Assembly (NCBI GenBank): GCA_965371665.1
Contig: CBDUZI010000062.1
Coordinates: 1 to 18,234 of the forward strand
Direction of reading: 5' to 3'
Length of the DNA stretch: 18,234 bases
DNA from: JAUVAV01 sp965371665
GTDB lineage: Bacteria; Oederibacteriota; JAAXVQ01; JAUVAV01
Below the pieces are notes generated by a model, which did no database searches, had not been told where the DNA came from, and saw only the letters and a list, made by a program, of their open reading frames with translations. Positions within the stretch are counted from its first letter, which is position 1. Each line of letters starts with the position of its first letter. Shown in pieces: positions 7,962-15,728 of the stretch. The position numbers and the translations under genes were made by a program.

Positions 7962-8159
7962 ATGCTGATTGGCCAAATTGATTTCCCGCAGCAAGTGATT
8001 TCTGCTCAAAAAAACAATGAACTTGTTGTCTTTGCCGGTGCAGGAATTTCAATGCCAACGCCTTCGAATCTTCCTGATTTCGAAAGATTAGCAAAAGATA
8101 CTTTGATAACTAATTGTTTTCAGTCTCAAGCGTCTATTCTATTTCATACGCCACGCTGA
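7962..8159 (+). pseudogene. N-terminal fragment of a SIR2-like protein
   Basis: The fragment begins MLIGQIDFPQQV and contains the NAD-binding signature VVFAGAGISMPTPSNLPDF at about residues 22-40, characteristic of SIR2-type domains in anti-phage and NAD-consuming proteins. The similarity ends near LAKD (residue ~47); the remaining residues are unrelated and the frame runs into the 3' end of the convergent SIMPL gene. SIR2 domains need over 200 residues, so this is a truncation and presumably inactive. The ATG at 7962 is preceded by GGAGA with a 6-nt gap, so the original translation signal survives. The break point lies near 8100-8130. Confidence 0.78.
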
Positions 8160-8859
8160 CGTTTACCGTCACCTTGCTCTCGCCCACCTCAATCGGCGGA
8201 GCCAGGGCCGCGGCGGTGACCGCCATCTCGGCTCCATGAAAAGCCGCTCGGGCGCGGGGATGTCCGCCCGGCTGCGTGCTGATTTTCGCAATCCGCAGCA
8301 GTTTTACTTTTGCGGCTTGCGCCAGCACCTTGGCTTTGGCCATGGCCTTTTGTGTAGCCTGGGCCAGGGCTTGTTTTTCCAGTTCATCGATGCTTTTTAT
8401 ATAAAAGGAAAGATTGGCTATGGAATTGACGCCGTTTTCCAATCCGTTCTCTATCATTTTCGAAACCCGGGCCGCCATTATTTTCGCGGAAACCTCTTCC
8501 ATGGTAACCTGAACCGTATTGCGCACCTCATACCCGATTATTTTACGGGACCGGCCTTCCCGCTCCCGCTGGGGCATGACGCGAAAACTCGCGGTTTTAA
8601 GTTTCATTTCCTTGATACGCAAAGCCTTAAGGGCTGAAATTACCCGCTTGGTCTTGGCGGTGTTTTCCGAGCCGGCCTGGTCCAGGGATTGATGTTCTGT
8701 CGAGACTGTCATCCAGAGTCTCACGGAATCATTTTCCGCGGTAATTTCCGCCGTGCCGTCCGATAAAAGCAGGCGCTTCCCGCTCTCGCAGGGACTCTGA
8801 GCCCAAACCGGGGCACAAAACAAAAGCAGTAAAAAAGTTATGGTAACAAAGTATTTCAT
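8134..8859 (-). CDS. Exported SIMPL-domain (DUF541) protein
   Basis: A 241-aa secreted protein. A signal peptide covers residues 1-20 (hydrophobic TITFLLLLFCAPVWA, cleavage expected after AWA). The rest shows the SIMPL/DUF541 pattern: an early GTAEITAENDSVRLWMTV segment, a central IIGYEVRNTVQVTM strand, an alanine-rich helix (QALAQATQKAMAKAKVLA, about 163-180) and a C-terminal VNVSVAYEIE. The family is periplasmic or outer-membrane associated, with no general enzymatic role known. GGAGG lies 5 nt before the ATG at 8859 (2 nt before the ATG at 8862), so the longer frame from 8922 is rejected. The stop lies next to the truncated SIR2 fragment, but this gene is intact. Confidence 0.9.
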   Translation of the reverse strand: MKYFVTITFLLLLFCAPVWAQSPCESGKRLLLSDGTAEITAENDSVRLWMTVSTEHQSLDQAGSENTAKTKRVISALKALRIKEMKLKTASFRVMPQREREGRSRKIIGYEVRNTVQVTMEEVSAKIMAARVSKMIENGLENGVNSIANLSFYIKSIDELEKQALAQATQKAMAKAKVLAQAAKVKLLRIAKISTQPGGHPRARAAFHGAEMAVTAAALAPPIEVGESKVTVNVSVAYEIE

Positions 8860-8929
8860 CATTCCCTCCTTAAAATTGAAATCGTTATTGCGGCAACCTC
8901 TGCATTTTAATGCCGGATTCACGCTTCCC

Positions 8930-9082
8930 CTAATAACTTATAATAGTAATTTGATGCCTGAGATAGTTGTTGGCGTCAAGGCGATTATACGTCTGCTCCC
9001 AATTAGCCTTGGTTAAATATATTCTCTCCCTTGTCAGTACGCCAGGCGAAGGAAAATTATTGGGTAAATCGGCATTTCCCAA
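8930..9082 (-). CDS. Possible 50-residue protein (unrecognised)
   Basis: An open frame starting at TTG (9080-9082) with GGAGG 8 nt upstream and ending at TAG (8930-8932). The product is hydrophilic with no signal peptide or membrane segment and includes the stretches PNNFPSPGVLTRERIYL and ANWEQTYNRLDANNYLRH. It lies between the EF-hand protein gene and the SIMPL gene on the same strand. I do not recognise a family. It may be a true small protein, a remnant of a longer gene (the frame is open to a TAA at 9116-9118), or chance. Confidence 0.3.
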   Translation of the reverse strand: MGNADLPNNFPSPGVLTRERIYLTKANWEQTYNRLDANNYLRHQITIISY

Positions 9083-9151
9083 ATTTTCAGCCTCCGTTTG
9101 AAAATCCAAACTCCATTATCTCTTGGCTTTTTAGTCATGGTCAATCGGTCA

Positions 9152-11311
9152 TCATTTTTTTTTAAATACAACGCTTGACAACATCTCCCGTAAATTGAAT
9201 TCCGGTTGCACCAACAGCCATATTATCAAGCCCATCACCATAAAAACACTAATTAAAATCAGCGTAGTTAGTATTTTTGAGCCCCTGGAAGTGTACCCGA
9301 ACTGTTTTACAAACTGCACCACCAAGTCTTTTCGTTCTTTATGCGAACCTTTGGGTAACTGCGGGATGTGGGTAAAAAGCCGGCCTAAACTTGCATCTAA
9401 CCGCATACGGACATTTACCGCCCAGCCGGATGCTTCCAACAGCACGCTCATATTCCGCTTGCGTATCTTGCTAAAACCAGCAATTATACCCGGTAATACA
9501 ATCACCGCGGCCACGCCTAATAAAGCGATTAGAATATGATTTATCCTTACCTGGGAAAGCGCCTTGGTAATATAAGCAAACGCCGATCCCAGGGCCGCGA
9601 TCGTCACGCCTCCCACCAACAAAAGATTGCGTATTGCACCGGAGGCCTCTGAGGAAGTAAGGCTTTTATCAATTTTATCTTGCGAGGATTGGGTAAATTT
9701 CTCTATCTGGTTTTTTACAAAATCAATCACTTTCTGAAAAGGCGCTTTCACGGATTCCCAGGGGCTTATAGGGTTGACGATTATGTCTACTACTTCGGCA
9801 TCCCACTCCCGGCCGTCTAAAGTAAAAAATATCCCCCGTTTTCCAACGCTTAGTCCATTGGCATTACCGGAAGTCACTGAAGCCATGATCTCAAATTTTA
9901 TTTCCTGGTCCTGGCGTCCGGTAATTTCTACATATAACATATACATATAACTTCGCTCGGCTATGCTTTTATGGGCTTGCCGATCCTGAACTTTCATGGT
10001 AAAGGTAATTTCTTTTCCCTCAATTATTAAGCTTCCCCTTTCAAAAAGGGAACGCCGCTGGGGGTCATAAATATTGGCAAAACTTACCAGGTTATTGGCC
10101 ATCTCCAGCAGCCATCTTTGGTATAGCATAAGCTTCTCTAAATTATGCGTCTGGTTTAAATCATCAGCCACTTTTAAATCCCCGGCTATCAGCTGACTTA
10201 TCTGTTCCCTAAAAGGCCCCTTAAGATAATCCCGGAGTTTGTCTGCTTCAATGCCATCAATTTTAGTTGAGGGTTTATGGTTGCGCCAGGTTTGATACGG
10301 CCTAAAGATGTTCTTTACCTGGCCCCAGGCTTTTTCCGTAAGCTGTTTGACCGTGCTTCCCAGGACGCGGTTAAGAACCTTGGTTTGCAGTTTCTGCAAT
10401 TGTTCGATATATAAAGGATTGATCCTGGCCTGCAAATCCAAAATACCTTCCGGATTAGGCAAAGCCAGGGGGCCCGCCTTAAGCCTCTCTTTCATTAGGG
10501 CTTTATCCGAAAAATCGATCTCTTCCAGTTCCTGCCCGCGAAGCTGCATCTGCGCAGCGGTTCGTTCATCAAATTTCACCATTTTGCACTGGGTGAAAAA
10601 TTGCTCTATTTTCTCTTCCCAGCCGGTGACCAATTCAAAAGCTTCCGGGGTATCAATCCCGCAGGGCATTACTTCGGTCGCATCCCGGCCGGGAGGAATT
10701 TCGCCCCGGCTTTCCCACTCCAGGTAGGCTTCCGTTTCATTAAAAAATTCTTCGAGTTGTTTTTGGCTGATTCCGGGCTGGCCGCCGGCATCCCGGGAAG
10801 AACCTATGGTTTCCATAACCACAGTAATAAATTGATTTAAATCGGGACTGGCAGCTGCCTCCGGAGGAATAATACCGTCGCCGTTATTCGCCGCCCTGGC
10901 TGTAATACTTTGCACATCCCTAACCTGAGCCAAATTAATCTCCGTAGCCTCAGGGGTATTAAGATTGGTTAAGATAAGCCGGGCAGCGCCCAACAGTTTT
11001 TGGCCTTCCGGATCATCTACATTAATATCGTCCAGGCGCAAGACATCCGTTCCTTGGGATACACGGCTGCGATTGGCAAGTAATCGAAACATCCAGGCGA
11101 GCGCCGCTTTAAATTCTCCTGGCCGGATCCGGCGGTTCTTATCCATATCCAGATAAGCCAGCAAGGCCTGATCGCAGTCCAAACTATCAATCGGAATACT
11201 CGTAGCGGCCCAGTAAACCTCATCCAGAAATTGCACTTTTTCCAAATCCTGAGCATCCTGAATTTTAAGCTGATAACTGCCGCCATAATTCTTAAATCTC
11301 AATTTTGACAT
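9152..11311 (-). CDS. Conserved hypothetical EF-hand membrane protein
   Basis: A 719-aa protein of unknown function. A canonical EF-hand loop is visible at residues 55-66 (DMDKNRRIRPGE: D1, D3, N5, I8, E12), and a degenerate second one near 141-152 (NNGDGIIPPE), so calcium binding is plausible. Residues ~170-550 are soluble and mainly helical with a beta-rich patch near 425-500. Three probable membrane helices lie at about 562-583, 591-613 and 680-702, with a basic loop (KIRKRN) and a soluble segment between the second and third. The C-terminus is KKK, encoded by a run of nine T on the plus strand. AAGGAG lies 7 nt before the ATG. It follows ruvX by 27 bp on the same strand, which argues for one transcript. 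I recall similar long uncharacterised proteins from Gram-negative anaerobes but no assigned role. Confidence 0.85.
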   Translation of the reverse strand: MSKLRFKNYGGSYQLKIQDAQDLEKVQFLDEVYWAATSIPIDSLDCDQALLAYLDMDKNRRIRPGEFKAALAWMFRLLANRSRVSQGTDVLRLDDINVDDPEGQKLLGAARLILTNLNTPEATEINLAQVRDVQSITARAANNGDGIIPPEAAASPDLNQFITVVMETIGSSRDAGGQPGISQKQLEEFFNETEAYLEWESRGEIPPGRDATEVMPCGIDTPEAFELVTGWEEKIEQFFTQCKMVKFDERTAAQMQLRGQELEEIDFSDKALMKERLKAGPLALPNPEGILDLQARINPLYIEQLQKLQTKVLNRVLGSTVKQLTEKAWGQVKNIFRPYQTWRNHKPSTKIDGIEADKLRDYLKGPFREQISQLIAGDLKVADDLNQTHNLEKLMLYQRWLLEMANNLVSFANIYDPQRRSLFERGSLIIEGKEITFTMKVQDRQAHKSIAERSYMYMLYVEITGRQDQEIKFEIMASVTSGNANGLSVGKRGIFFTLDGREWDAEVVDIIVNPISPWESVKAPFQKVIDFVKNQIEKFTQSSQDKIDKSLTSSEASGAIRNLLLVGGVTIAALGSAFAYITKALSQVRINHILIALLGVAAVIVLPGIIAGFSKIRKRNMSVLLEASGWAVNVRMRLDASLGRLFTHIPQLPKGSHKERKDLVVQFVKQFGYTSRGSKILTTLILISVFMVMGLIIWLLVQPEFNLREMLSSVVFKKK

Positions 11312-11338
11312 AAGGAAACTCCTTCGTAACCTATCTTT

Positions 11339-11758
11339 CTATCTTCGGGAATCCATCCAGGTTTGCAGAATAAGCACGGCAGCCAATTTATCCGTCAGCT
11401 GCCGCTTTTTAGGGCCGGACAGGCGGGTTTCTCTCAGCATGCGCTGAACCGCTACTGTTGTCAGACGCTCGTCAATATACTCTACCCGCACACCGGCCCG
11501 GCCGGCCAGGCGTTCTCCAAAAGCCCTGGCCTCCCTGGCCTTTTCGCCCTCGCTGCCATTCATATGCAGGGGCAGACCCATAACAATATAAGCCGCCTGA
11601 TGCGTGCGAACCAGGGACGCAATCTCCTCGCAAACGCGCTCCTCCCGGTTTATGACAGTGGTAAGCGGCTGGGCAGTCAGACCCAGGGCATCCGAGACAG
11701 CCACGCCGATACGCCGGGTTCCAAAATCCAGTCCGATGATACGCGGTTTTCCGGACAT
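11339..11758 (-). CDS. ruvX: RuvX/YqgF, putative pre-16S rRNA nuclease
   Basis: A 139-aa RNase-H-fold nuclease of the RuvX/YqgF family (usual length ~140), implicated in maturing the 5' end of 16S rRNA. The glycine-rich first motif IIGLDFGTRRIGVAVSD gives Asp11, YIDERLTT at 94-101 gives Glu97, and LTDKLAAVLIL at 121-131 gives Asp123; together they form the expected metal-binding acidic set. The GLPLHMNGSEG loop at 61-71 is typical. There is no strong ribosome-binding site before the ATG, so coupling with the phasin-like gene 39 bp upstream is possible. Location downstream of alaS is a recurrent arrangement in several phyla. Confidence 0.96.
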   Translation of the reverse strand: MSGKPRIIGLDFGTRRIGVAVSDALGLTAQPLTTVINREERVCEEIASLVRTHQAAYIVMGLPLHMNGSEGEKAREARAFGERLAGRAGVRVEYIDERLTTVAVQRMLRETRLSGPKKRQLTDKLAAVLILQTWMDSRR

Positions 11759-11797
11759 TACATGCGGCCGGAACGCAGGATGGATATATGCATTGGT

Positions 11798-12151
11798 TTA
11801 TTTATTTTTAACCTTGGAATTCCCGGACGAGCCTTTGGCCTTGGCAGACGGTTTGCTCTTCTTGCCTAATTTGCGTTCCAATTCGTGTATGCGGCACTCC
11901 ATTTTTTTCAATTGCTCCTGGGTGGCTACGTTTATTTTTGTATACGCGGTTGAGACCTGTTGATTAACCGTACGCTCCATGTCTTTTTTTACAACGGAAG
12001 CTTTGTGCAGCATATCGTCCACCAAAGCACGCCCTTCCTGCTCCCGGATTTTCCCTTGCTTGACCAGTTCATCGGCAATAACCTTGGCCCGCTCCCGCGA
12101 TAGGCTCACTGCCCCTACTCCGGCCAAAAAAGCTTTTTTTATAATTTTCAT
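11798..12151 (-). CDS. Phasin-superfamily / coiled-coil protein
   Basis: A 117-aa helical protein beginning MKIIKKAFLAGVGAVSLSRE, followed by a long amphipathic region with ADELVKQGKI and EGRALVDDMLHKAS, a predicted coiled coil at about 60-95 (QEQLKKMECRIHELERKL) and a basic, Lys/Ser/Ala-rich tail. This is the pattern of proteins annotated as PHA granule-associated phasins (PhaF/PhaI-like). No PHA biosynthesis gene is in the window, so a granule role is inference and a general coiled-coil role is possible. ATG at 12151 is chosen over GTG at 12160 because AAAGGAG lies only 1 nt before the GTG but about 10 nt before the ATG. Confidence 0.75.
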   Translation of the reverse strand: MKIIKKAFLAGVGAVSLSRERAKVIADELVKQGKIREQEGRALVDDMLHKASVVKKDMERTVNQQVSTAYTKINVATQEQLKKMECRIHELERKLGKKSKPSAKAKGSSGNSKVKNK

Positions 12152-12166
12152 CTTTCCCACACTCCT

Positions 12167-12180
12167 TTCACTTGAGTGAA
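12167..12180. promoter_or_regulatory. Inverted repeat just upstream of the phasin-like gene
   Basis: TTCACT-TG-AGTGAA, a perfect 6-bp palindrome with a 2-nt centre, abuts the ribosome-binding site of the phasin-like gene. It has the size of an operator half-site pair, but no regulator can be assigned. Confidence 0.3.
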
Positions 12181-12235
12181 ATTCTATTTAGTATCTATTG
12201 CGAAAAACTGGTTCTTAATTATTTATGGTTTCGTC

Positions 12236-12260
12236 ATTCCGGCACGATTTTAACCGGAAT
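12236..12260. repeat. Dispersed-type hairpin ATTCCGG/CCGGAAT
   Basis: Arms of 7 bp with an 11-nt loop, within a tcgtcattccgg ... ccggaatccag context that is familiar as a dispersed intergenic repeat in many bacteria (from general knowledge). It lies in the alaS-phasin gap. Confidence 0.6.
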
Positions 12261-12290
12261 CCAGCGGCTTTGATTTTTAAAAGTTTGCTG

Positions 12291-12319
12291 GTAAGGGCGG
12301 GTTTTGAACCCGCCCTTAC
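12291..12319. repeat. 29-bp palindrome, second copy of the family at 491-519
   Basis: Arms gtaagggcgggttt and gaacccgcccttac around a central T, with one mismatch. Same length, spacing and core as the element in the dead transposase, but with a G-for-A change in the left arm matched by C-for-T in the right arm, so pairing is preserved. Confidence 0.85.
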
Positions 12320-12337
12320 TAAAATATAAAAATCATT

Positions 12338-12374
12338 CGGGTATGACAACCCGTGCAGAAAACCACCTTTCTGC
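12338..12374. repeat. Two adjacent hairpins after the alaS stop codon
   Basis: CGGGT/ACCCG (12338-12342 with 12349-12353) and GCAGAAA/TTTCTGC (12355-12361 with 12368-12374, 6-nt loop). In the direction of alaS transcription the second is met first, 8 bp after the stop codon. No T-rich tract follows on the minus strand, so these may stabilise the 3' end or attenuate read-through rather than end transcription. Confidence 0.5.
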
Positions 12375-12382
12375 AACAAAAA

Positions 12383-15022
12383 CTATTTTGTCTCTTCCCG
12401 CTTAAGCATTTTTTCAAGAATCTTGCCCGCATTTTTCAGGGCTGCGGGCATTCTTTCCGGATGCTTGCCCCCGGCCTGCCCAAAATCCGGACGGCCGCCG
12501 CCCGAACCTTCCAGAATACCGGCAATTTCACGAACCAGGTTGCCGGCATGAACCCGGTTTTCCACGAGGTCCTTGGTGGCCGTGGCGATCAGTACGGCCT
12601 TGCCGTCATCCACGCTCCCCAGCACCACCACCCCGGAAGTGATTTTCTGCTTCAGCGCATCAGCCGCGTTGCGCAAGGCTGCCAGGGTAGCCCCGGGTAA
12701 TTCCGCCGCGATGAAGCGGATTCCTTCCACTTCCCGGGCACTGGCTGCCAATTCCTCGACATTTACACTGGCTTGCTTGATTTTCAACTTATCATTCTCT
12801 TTTTCCAGTTCCCTGACCCGGGACATAAGTTTTTCCACTCTGTTTGGCGCCTCATCTTCCGGAACCCGCAGAATTTCGCACACATCCCGCAACCGGATCT
12901 GTTCCCGTTTAACCGTACGGAAGGCCGCTTCGCCGGCCACGGCCTCAATCCGGCGCACTCCGGCAGCCACGCTGGATTCCGACACAATTCTTACCAGGCC
13001 GATTTCCCCTATGGTCCGCACATGAGTACCGCCGCAGAGTTCGCAGGAAATGTCATTAACCCGCACCATGCGCACCCAATCCCCGTATTTTTCCCCAAAC
13101 AAGGCCATGGCCCCAAGCGCTCGGGCTTCTTCTATTGGAAGCTCCCGGCAGGTTACTGGATGATTGGCCAATATCTGGATATTCACCATCTCCTCTATCC
13201 GGTCCAGTTCCCGGCTGGTCACGGCCTGGAAATGAGAGAAATCAAAACGCAGCCCCGCGGGCCGCACCTCGGAACCTGCCTGCTCAACATGTTTGCCCAA
13301 CACCTGGCGCAAGGCCGCGTGCAAAAGGTGCGTGGCCGTATGATTACGGGCAGTGGCCATATGCTCACTGGTCCGGACCAATGCCGTCAGTTGCCCGCCG
13401 TCATGCACTTCTCCCTCTTCCACCCGGCCGAAATGCAGGTACAAACCCTCCGGACTCTTCTGCACATTGGAAATTTCCACCTTAAGGTTTCCGGAAAACA
13501 ATTCTCCTTGATCCGAAACCTGTCCGCCTGATTCCGCGTAGAAAGGAGAACTGTCTAGTATGATAATTACGTTCTCCCCTTTACCGGCCCGGGTTACTTG
13601 AGTTTCCTGCCTGACCAGGGCCAATACTTTGGTCTCAGTCCGGAGTTCTTGATATCCGGTAAAAACCGTGGCTGCCAGGCCGGCTCCCAGTTCCCGGATA
13701 ATTGCCGGCATCTCGCGTTCGCCGCTCCCGGCCCAGGCAGACCGGGCACGCCTCCGCTGCGCTTCCATTGACTGGTTAAAACCATCCTCGTCCAGGTCCA
13801 GCTTATGTTCCTGGACGATCTCCCGGGTCAAATCCAAGGGAAAACCGTAAGTATCGTAAAGCTGGAAAATCTGCGCACCGGAAATGACTGTTTGCCCCTT
13901 GCCCTTCAATTCCGCGATGATATCGTTTAAAATCACAAGCCCGGAATCCAGGGTATGCTGGAAACGGTCCTCTTCTCCCTTAATCACGGCCACGATATGC
14001 TCCCGCCGTTGAGACACTTCCGGATAGGGCGCGGCCATAATCTCCGCCACCTGGGGTACCAGACGATAAAGAAAGGTTTCATTGAGGCCGAGTAACTTTC
14101 CATGCCGGACCGCCCGGCGCAGGATGCGGCGCAAAACATAGCCCCGGCCTTCATTTCCCGGCAAAATGCCGTCAGTTATCAGAAATGCCGCCGAACGGAT
14201 ATGATCCGCTATCACCCGCATGGAATTATCCGTCCTGGCCTCCTTGCCGTAACGGAGCATGGTTTCCTTGGCAATCGCCTGGATTAGAGGCTGGAAAAGA
14301 TCAGTATCAAAATTACTGGAAACTCCCTGCATAACCGCTGCCAGGCGCTCCAGTCCCATGCCGGTATCAATGTTTTTTTGGGGCAAAGGTTCCAAACTTC
14401 CATCGGCCTGGCGGTCAAACTGGGTAAAGACCAGATTCCAGATCTCTAAATAACGGTCTTCGTCCTGGTCCGGACCGGCTTCCGGCTTTCCGGGAATGGG
14501 ACCGATATCGTAAAGAATCTCGCTGCAGGGTCCGCAAGGACCGGTCTCGCCCATAGACCAGAAATTGGTTTTTTCGCCCATGCGTACAATGCGCTTCTCC
14601 GGCACCTTGACCTGATTTTTCCAAATATCAAAAGCCTGGTCATCGTCCTGGTGAATGGTTATCCAGAGTTTTTCTTTATCCAGTCCGCATTCCCGGACTA
14701 AAAATTCCCACGCCCATTGAATCGCCTCGCGCTTGAAATAATCCCCAAAGGAGAAATTTCCCAGCATTTCAAAAAAAGTATGATGCCTCGGTGTAAAACC
14801 GACTATTTCAATATCATTGGTACGCAGGCATTTTTGGGACGTGACCGCCCGGGTGAAAGGTTTGGATCCCTGGCCCATAAAATAGGGTTTGAATTGCACC
14901 ATGCCGGCCACTGTAAAAAGCACTGAGGGATCCTCCGGCACCAGTCCCGCGCTGGGGCGCACAGCATGTCCGCGCTGCTCAAAGAAATCAATAAATTTTT
15001 TACGGATTTCATTACTCGTCAT
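12383..15022 (-). CDS. alaS: Alanyl-tRNA synthetase
   Basis: Full-length AlaRS (879 aa, usual ~875) that charges tRNA-Ala and edits mischarged Ser/Gly. The class II catalytic core occupies about 1-240, with TSQKCLRTNDIEIVG at 61-75, RHHTFFEMLGNFSFGDYF at 79-96 and GPCGPCSEI at 161-169. The editing domain has the zinc motifs HTATH at 561-565 and CGGTH at 663-667. The C-Ala domain ends with GSGGGRPDFGQAGG at 839-852. GGAGG is 5 nt before the ATG. recX lies 37 bp upstream on the same strand, consistent with a recX-alaS transcript. All expected motifs are present. Confidence 0.99.
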   Translation of the reverse strand: MTSNEIRKKFIDFFEQRGHAVRPSAGLVPEDPSVLFTVAGMVQFKPYFMGQGSKPFTRAVTSQKCLRTNDIEIVGFTPRHHTFFEMLGNFSFGDYFKREAIQWAWEFLVRECGLDKEKLWITIHQDDDQAFDIWKNQVKVPEKRIVRMGEKTNFWSMGETGPCGPCSEILYDIGPIPGKPEAGPDQDEDRYLEIWNLVFTQFDRQADGSLEPLPQKNIDTGMGLERLAAVMQGVSSNFDTDLFQPLIQAIAKETMLRYGKEARTDNSMRVIADHIRSAAFLITDGILPGNEGRGYVLRRILRRAVRHGKLLGLNETFLYRLVPQVAEIMAAPYPEVSQRREHIVAVIKGEEDRFQHTLDSGLVILNDIIAELKGKGQTVISGAQIFQLYDTYGFPLDLTREIVQEHKLDLDEDGFNQSMEAQRRRARSAWAGSGEREMPAIIRELGAGLAATVFTGYQELRTETKVLALVRQETQVTRAGKGENVIIILDSSPFYAESGGQVSDQGELFSGNLKVEISNVQKSPEGLYLHFGRVEEGEVHDGGQLTALVRTSEHMATARNHTATHLLHAALRQVLGKHVEQAGSEVRPAGLRFDFSHFQAVTSRELDRIEEMVNIQILANHPVTCRELPIEEARALGAMALFGEKYGDWVRMVRVNDISCELCGGTHVRTIGEIGLVRIVSESSVAAGVRRIEAVAGEAAFRTVKREQIRLRDVCEILRVPEDEAPNRVEKLMSRVRELEKENDKLKIKQASVNVEELAASAREVEGIRFIAAELPGATLAALRNAADALKQKITSGVVVLGSVDDGKAVLIATATKDLVENRVHAGNLVREIAGILEGSGGGRPDFGQAGGKHPERMPAALKNAGKILEKMLKREETK

Positions 15023-15059
15023 ACCGACCTCCGGAAATTGTCTATTATCTTAAGTCTGC

Positions 15060-15698
15060 CTAACTGTCTTCATCCCCGGGCAATACTTTATTCACGGCCC
15101 GGTATACTTCTCCGCTTGAAAAACCCCGGCGTTCCAGGAAAGCGGCCAGGCGCCTTCGGCCGAGTTCCCGCGGCAGGCTTTGATACTGCCGGACCCTGCG
15201 CTCAGCCAGGTCTTCGCACCCCGGCTGCTCGTCTCGCGGAACTTCTTCGTCCATTACCCGCTCAGCCAGTGCTCGGTCCACTCCCGCACGGGCCAGGTCC
15301 ACCTGCAAACGCCGCCGGCCATATCCCTTGGCCCTCAGGCGCTCCCGGATCAGCATCCGGGCGAAATCCTCATCATTGATTAAACGCGCCTGCTCCAGCC
15401 GATCCAGCACGCGTACTGTCACGGCTGCTTCCACGCCGCGCCGGTTCAGCCGTTCTGCCAATTCGTGCCGGGAGCGGGCCCGCACATCCAAAGCACGCAG
15501 ACACATCTCCCGGGCCCGGATTTCTTCGTCCTGTTCCACAATCTGTTTAAGCTTTTCCGGCTCCACTGCCTGGCCCGGCTTTAATTTTAGCCGCGCCACT
15601 GTCTCCTGATTCACTCCGCAGAAAAAATCCTGGTCTATGAATATTGAACAGCGGTGCTTACGCCGCTGCTGGGGTTCGATGGAAGTAATCTCAGGCAT
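15060..15698 (-). CDS. recX: Regulatory protein RecX
   Basis: A 212-aa RecX, a modulator that caps or inhibits RecA filaments. It shows the family's repeated three-helix units: ALDVRARSRHELAERLNRRG (69-88), then LINDEDFARMLIRERLRAKG, GRRRLQVDLARAGVDR, and a C-terminal SLPRELGRRRLAAFLERRGF unit. It is strongly Arg-rich. AGGGGAG is placed about 6 nt before the ATG. A basic N-terminal extension of about 20 residues (QQRRKHR) precedes the family core. alaS is 37 bp downstream. recA, frequently directly upstream of recX, is not here; a divergent methyltransferase gene is present instead. Confidence 0.92.
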   Translation of the reverse strand: MPEITSIEPQQRRKHRCSIFIDQDFFCGVNQETVARLKLKPGQAVEPEKLKQIVEQDEEIRAREMCLRALDVRARSRHELAERLNRRGVEAAVTVRVLDRLEQARLINDEDFARMLIRERLRAKGYGRRRLQVDLARAGVDRALAERVMDEEVPRDEQPGCEDLAERRVRQYQSLPRELGRRRLAAFLERRGFSSGEVYRAVNKVLPGDEDS

Positions 15699-15718
15699 AA
15701 CCCGCTCCCCTTTATCTA

Positions 15719-15728
15719 TACATATGTA
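15719..15728. promoter_or_regulatory. Palindrome TACATATGTA in the recX leader
   Basis: A perfect 10-bp palindrome between the predicted recX promoter and the recX ribosome site. On the minus strand its surroundings read cgTACATATGTAtag, loosely like a Gram-positive-type LexA box (CGAAC-N4-GTTCG) but with the key bases altered. Only a candidate operator. Confidence 0.3.

Noticed and set aside
12773..13531. 252-aa plus-strand open frame opposite alaS
   Set aside because: Antisense shadow of a fully conserved alaS; composition (many His, Pro, Phe) is typical of antisense translation.
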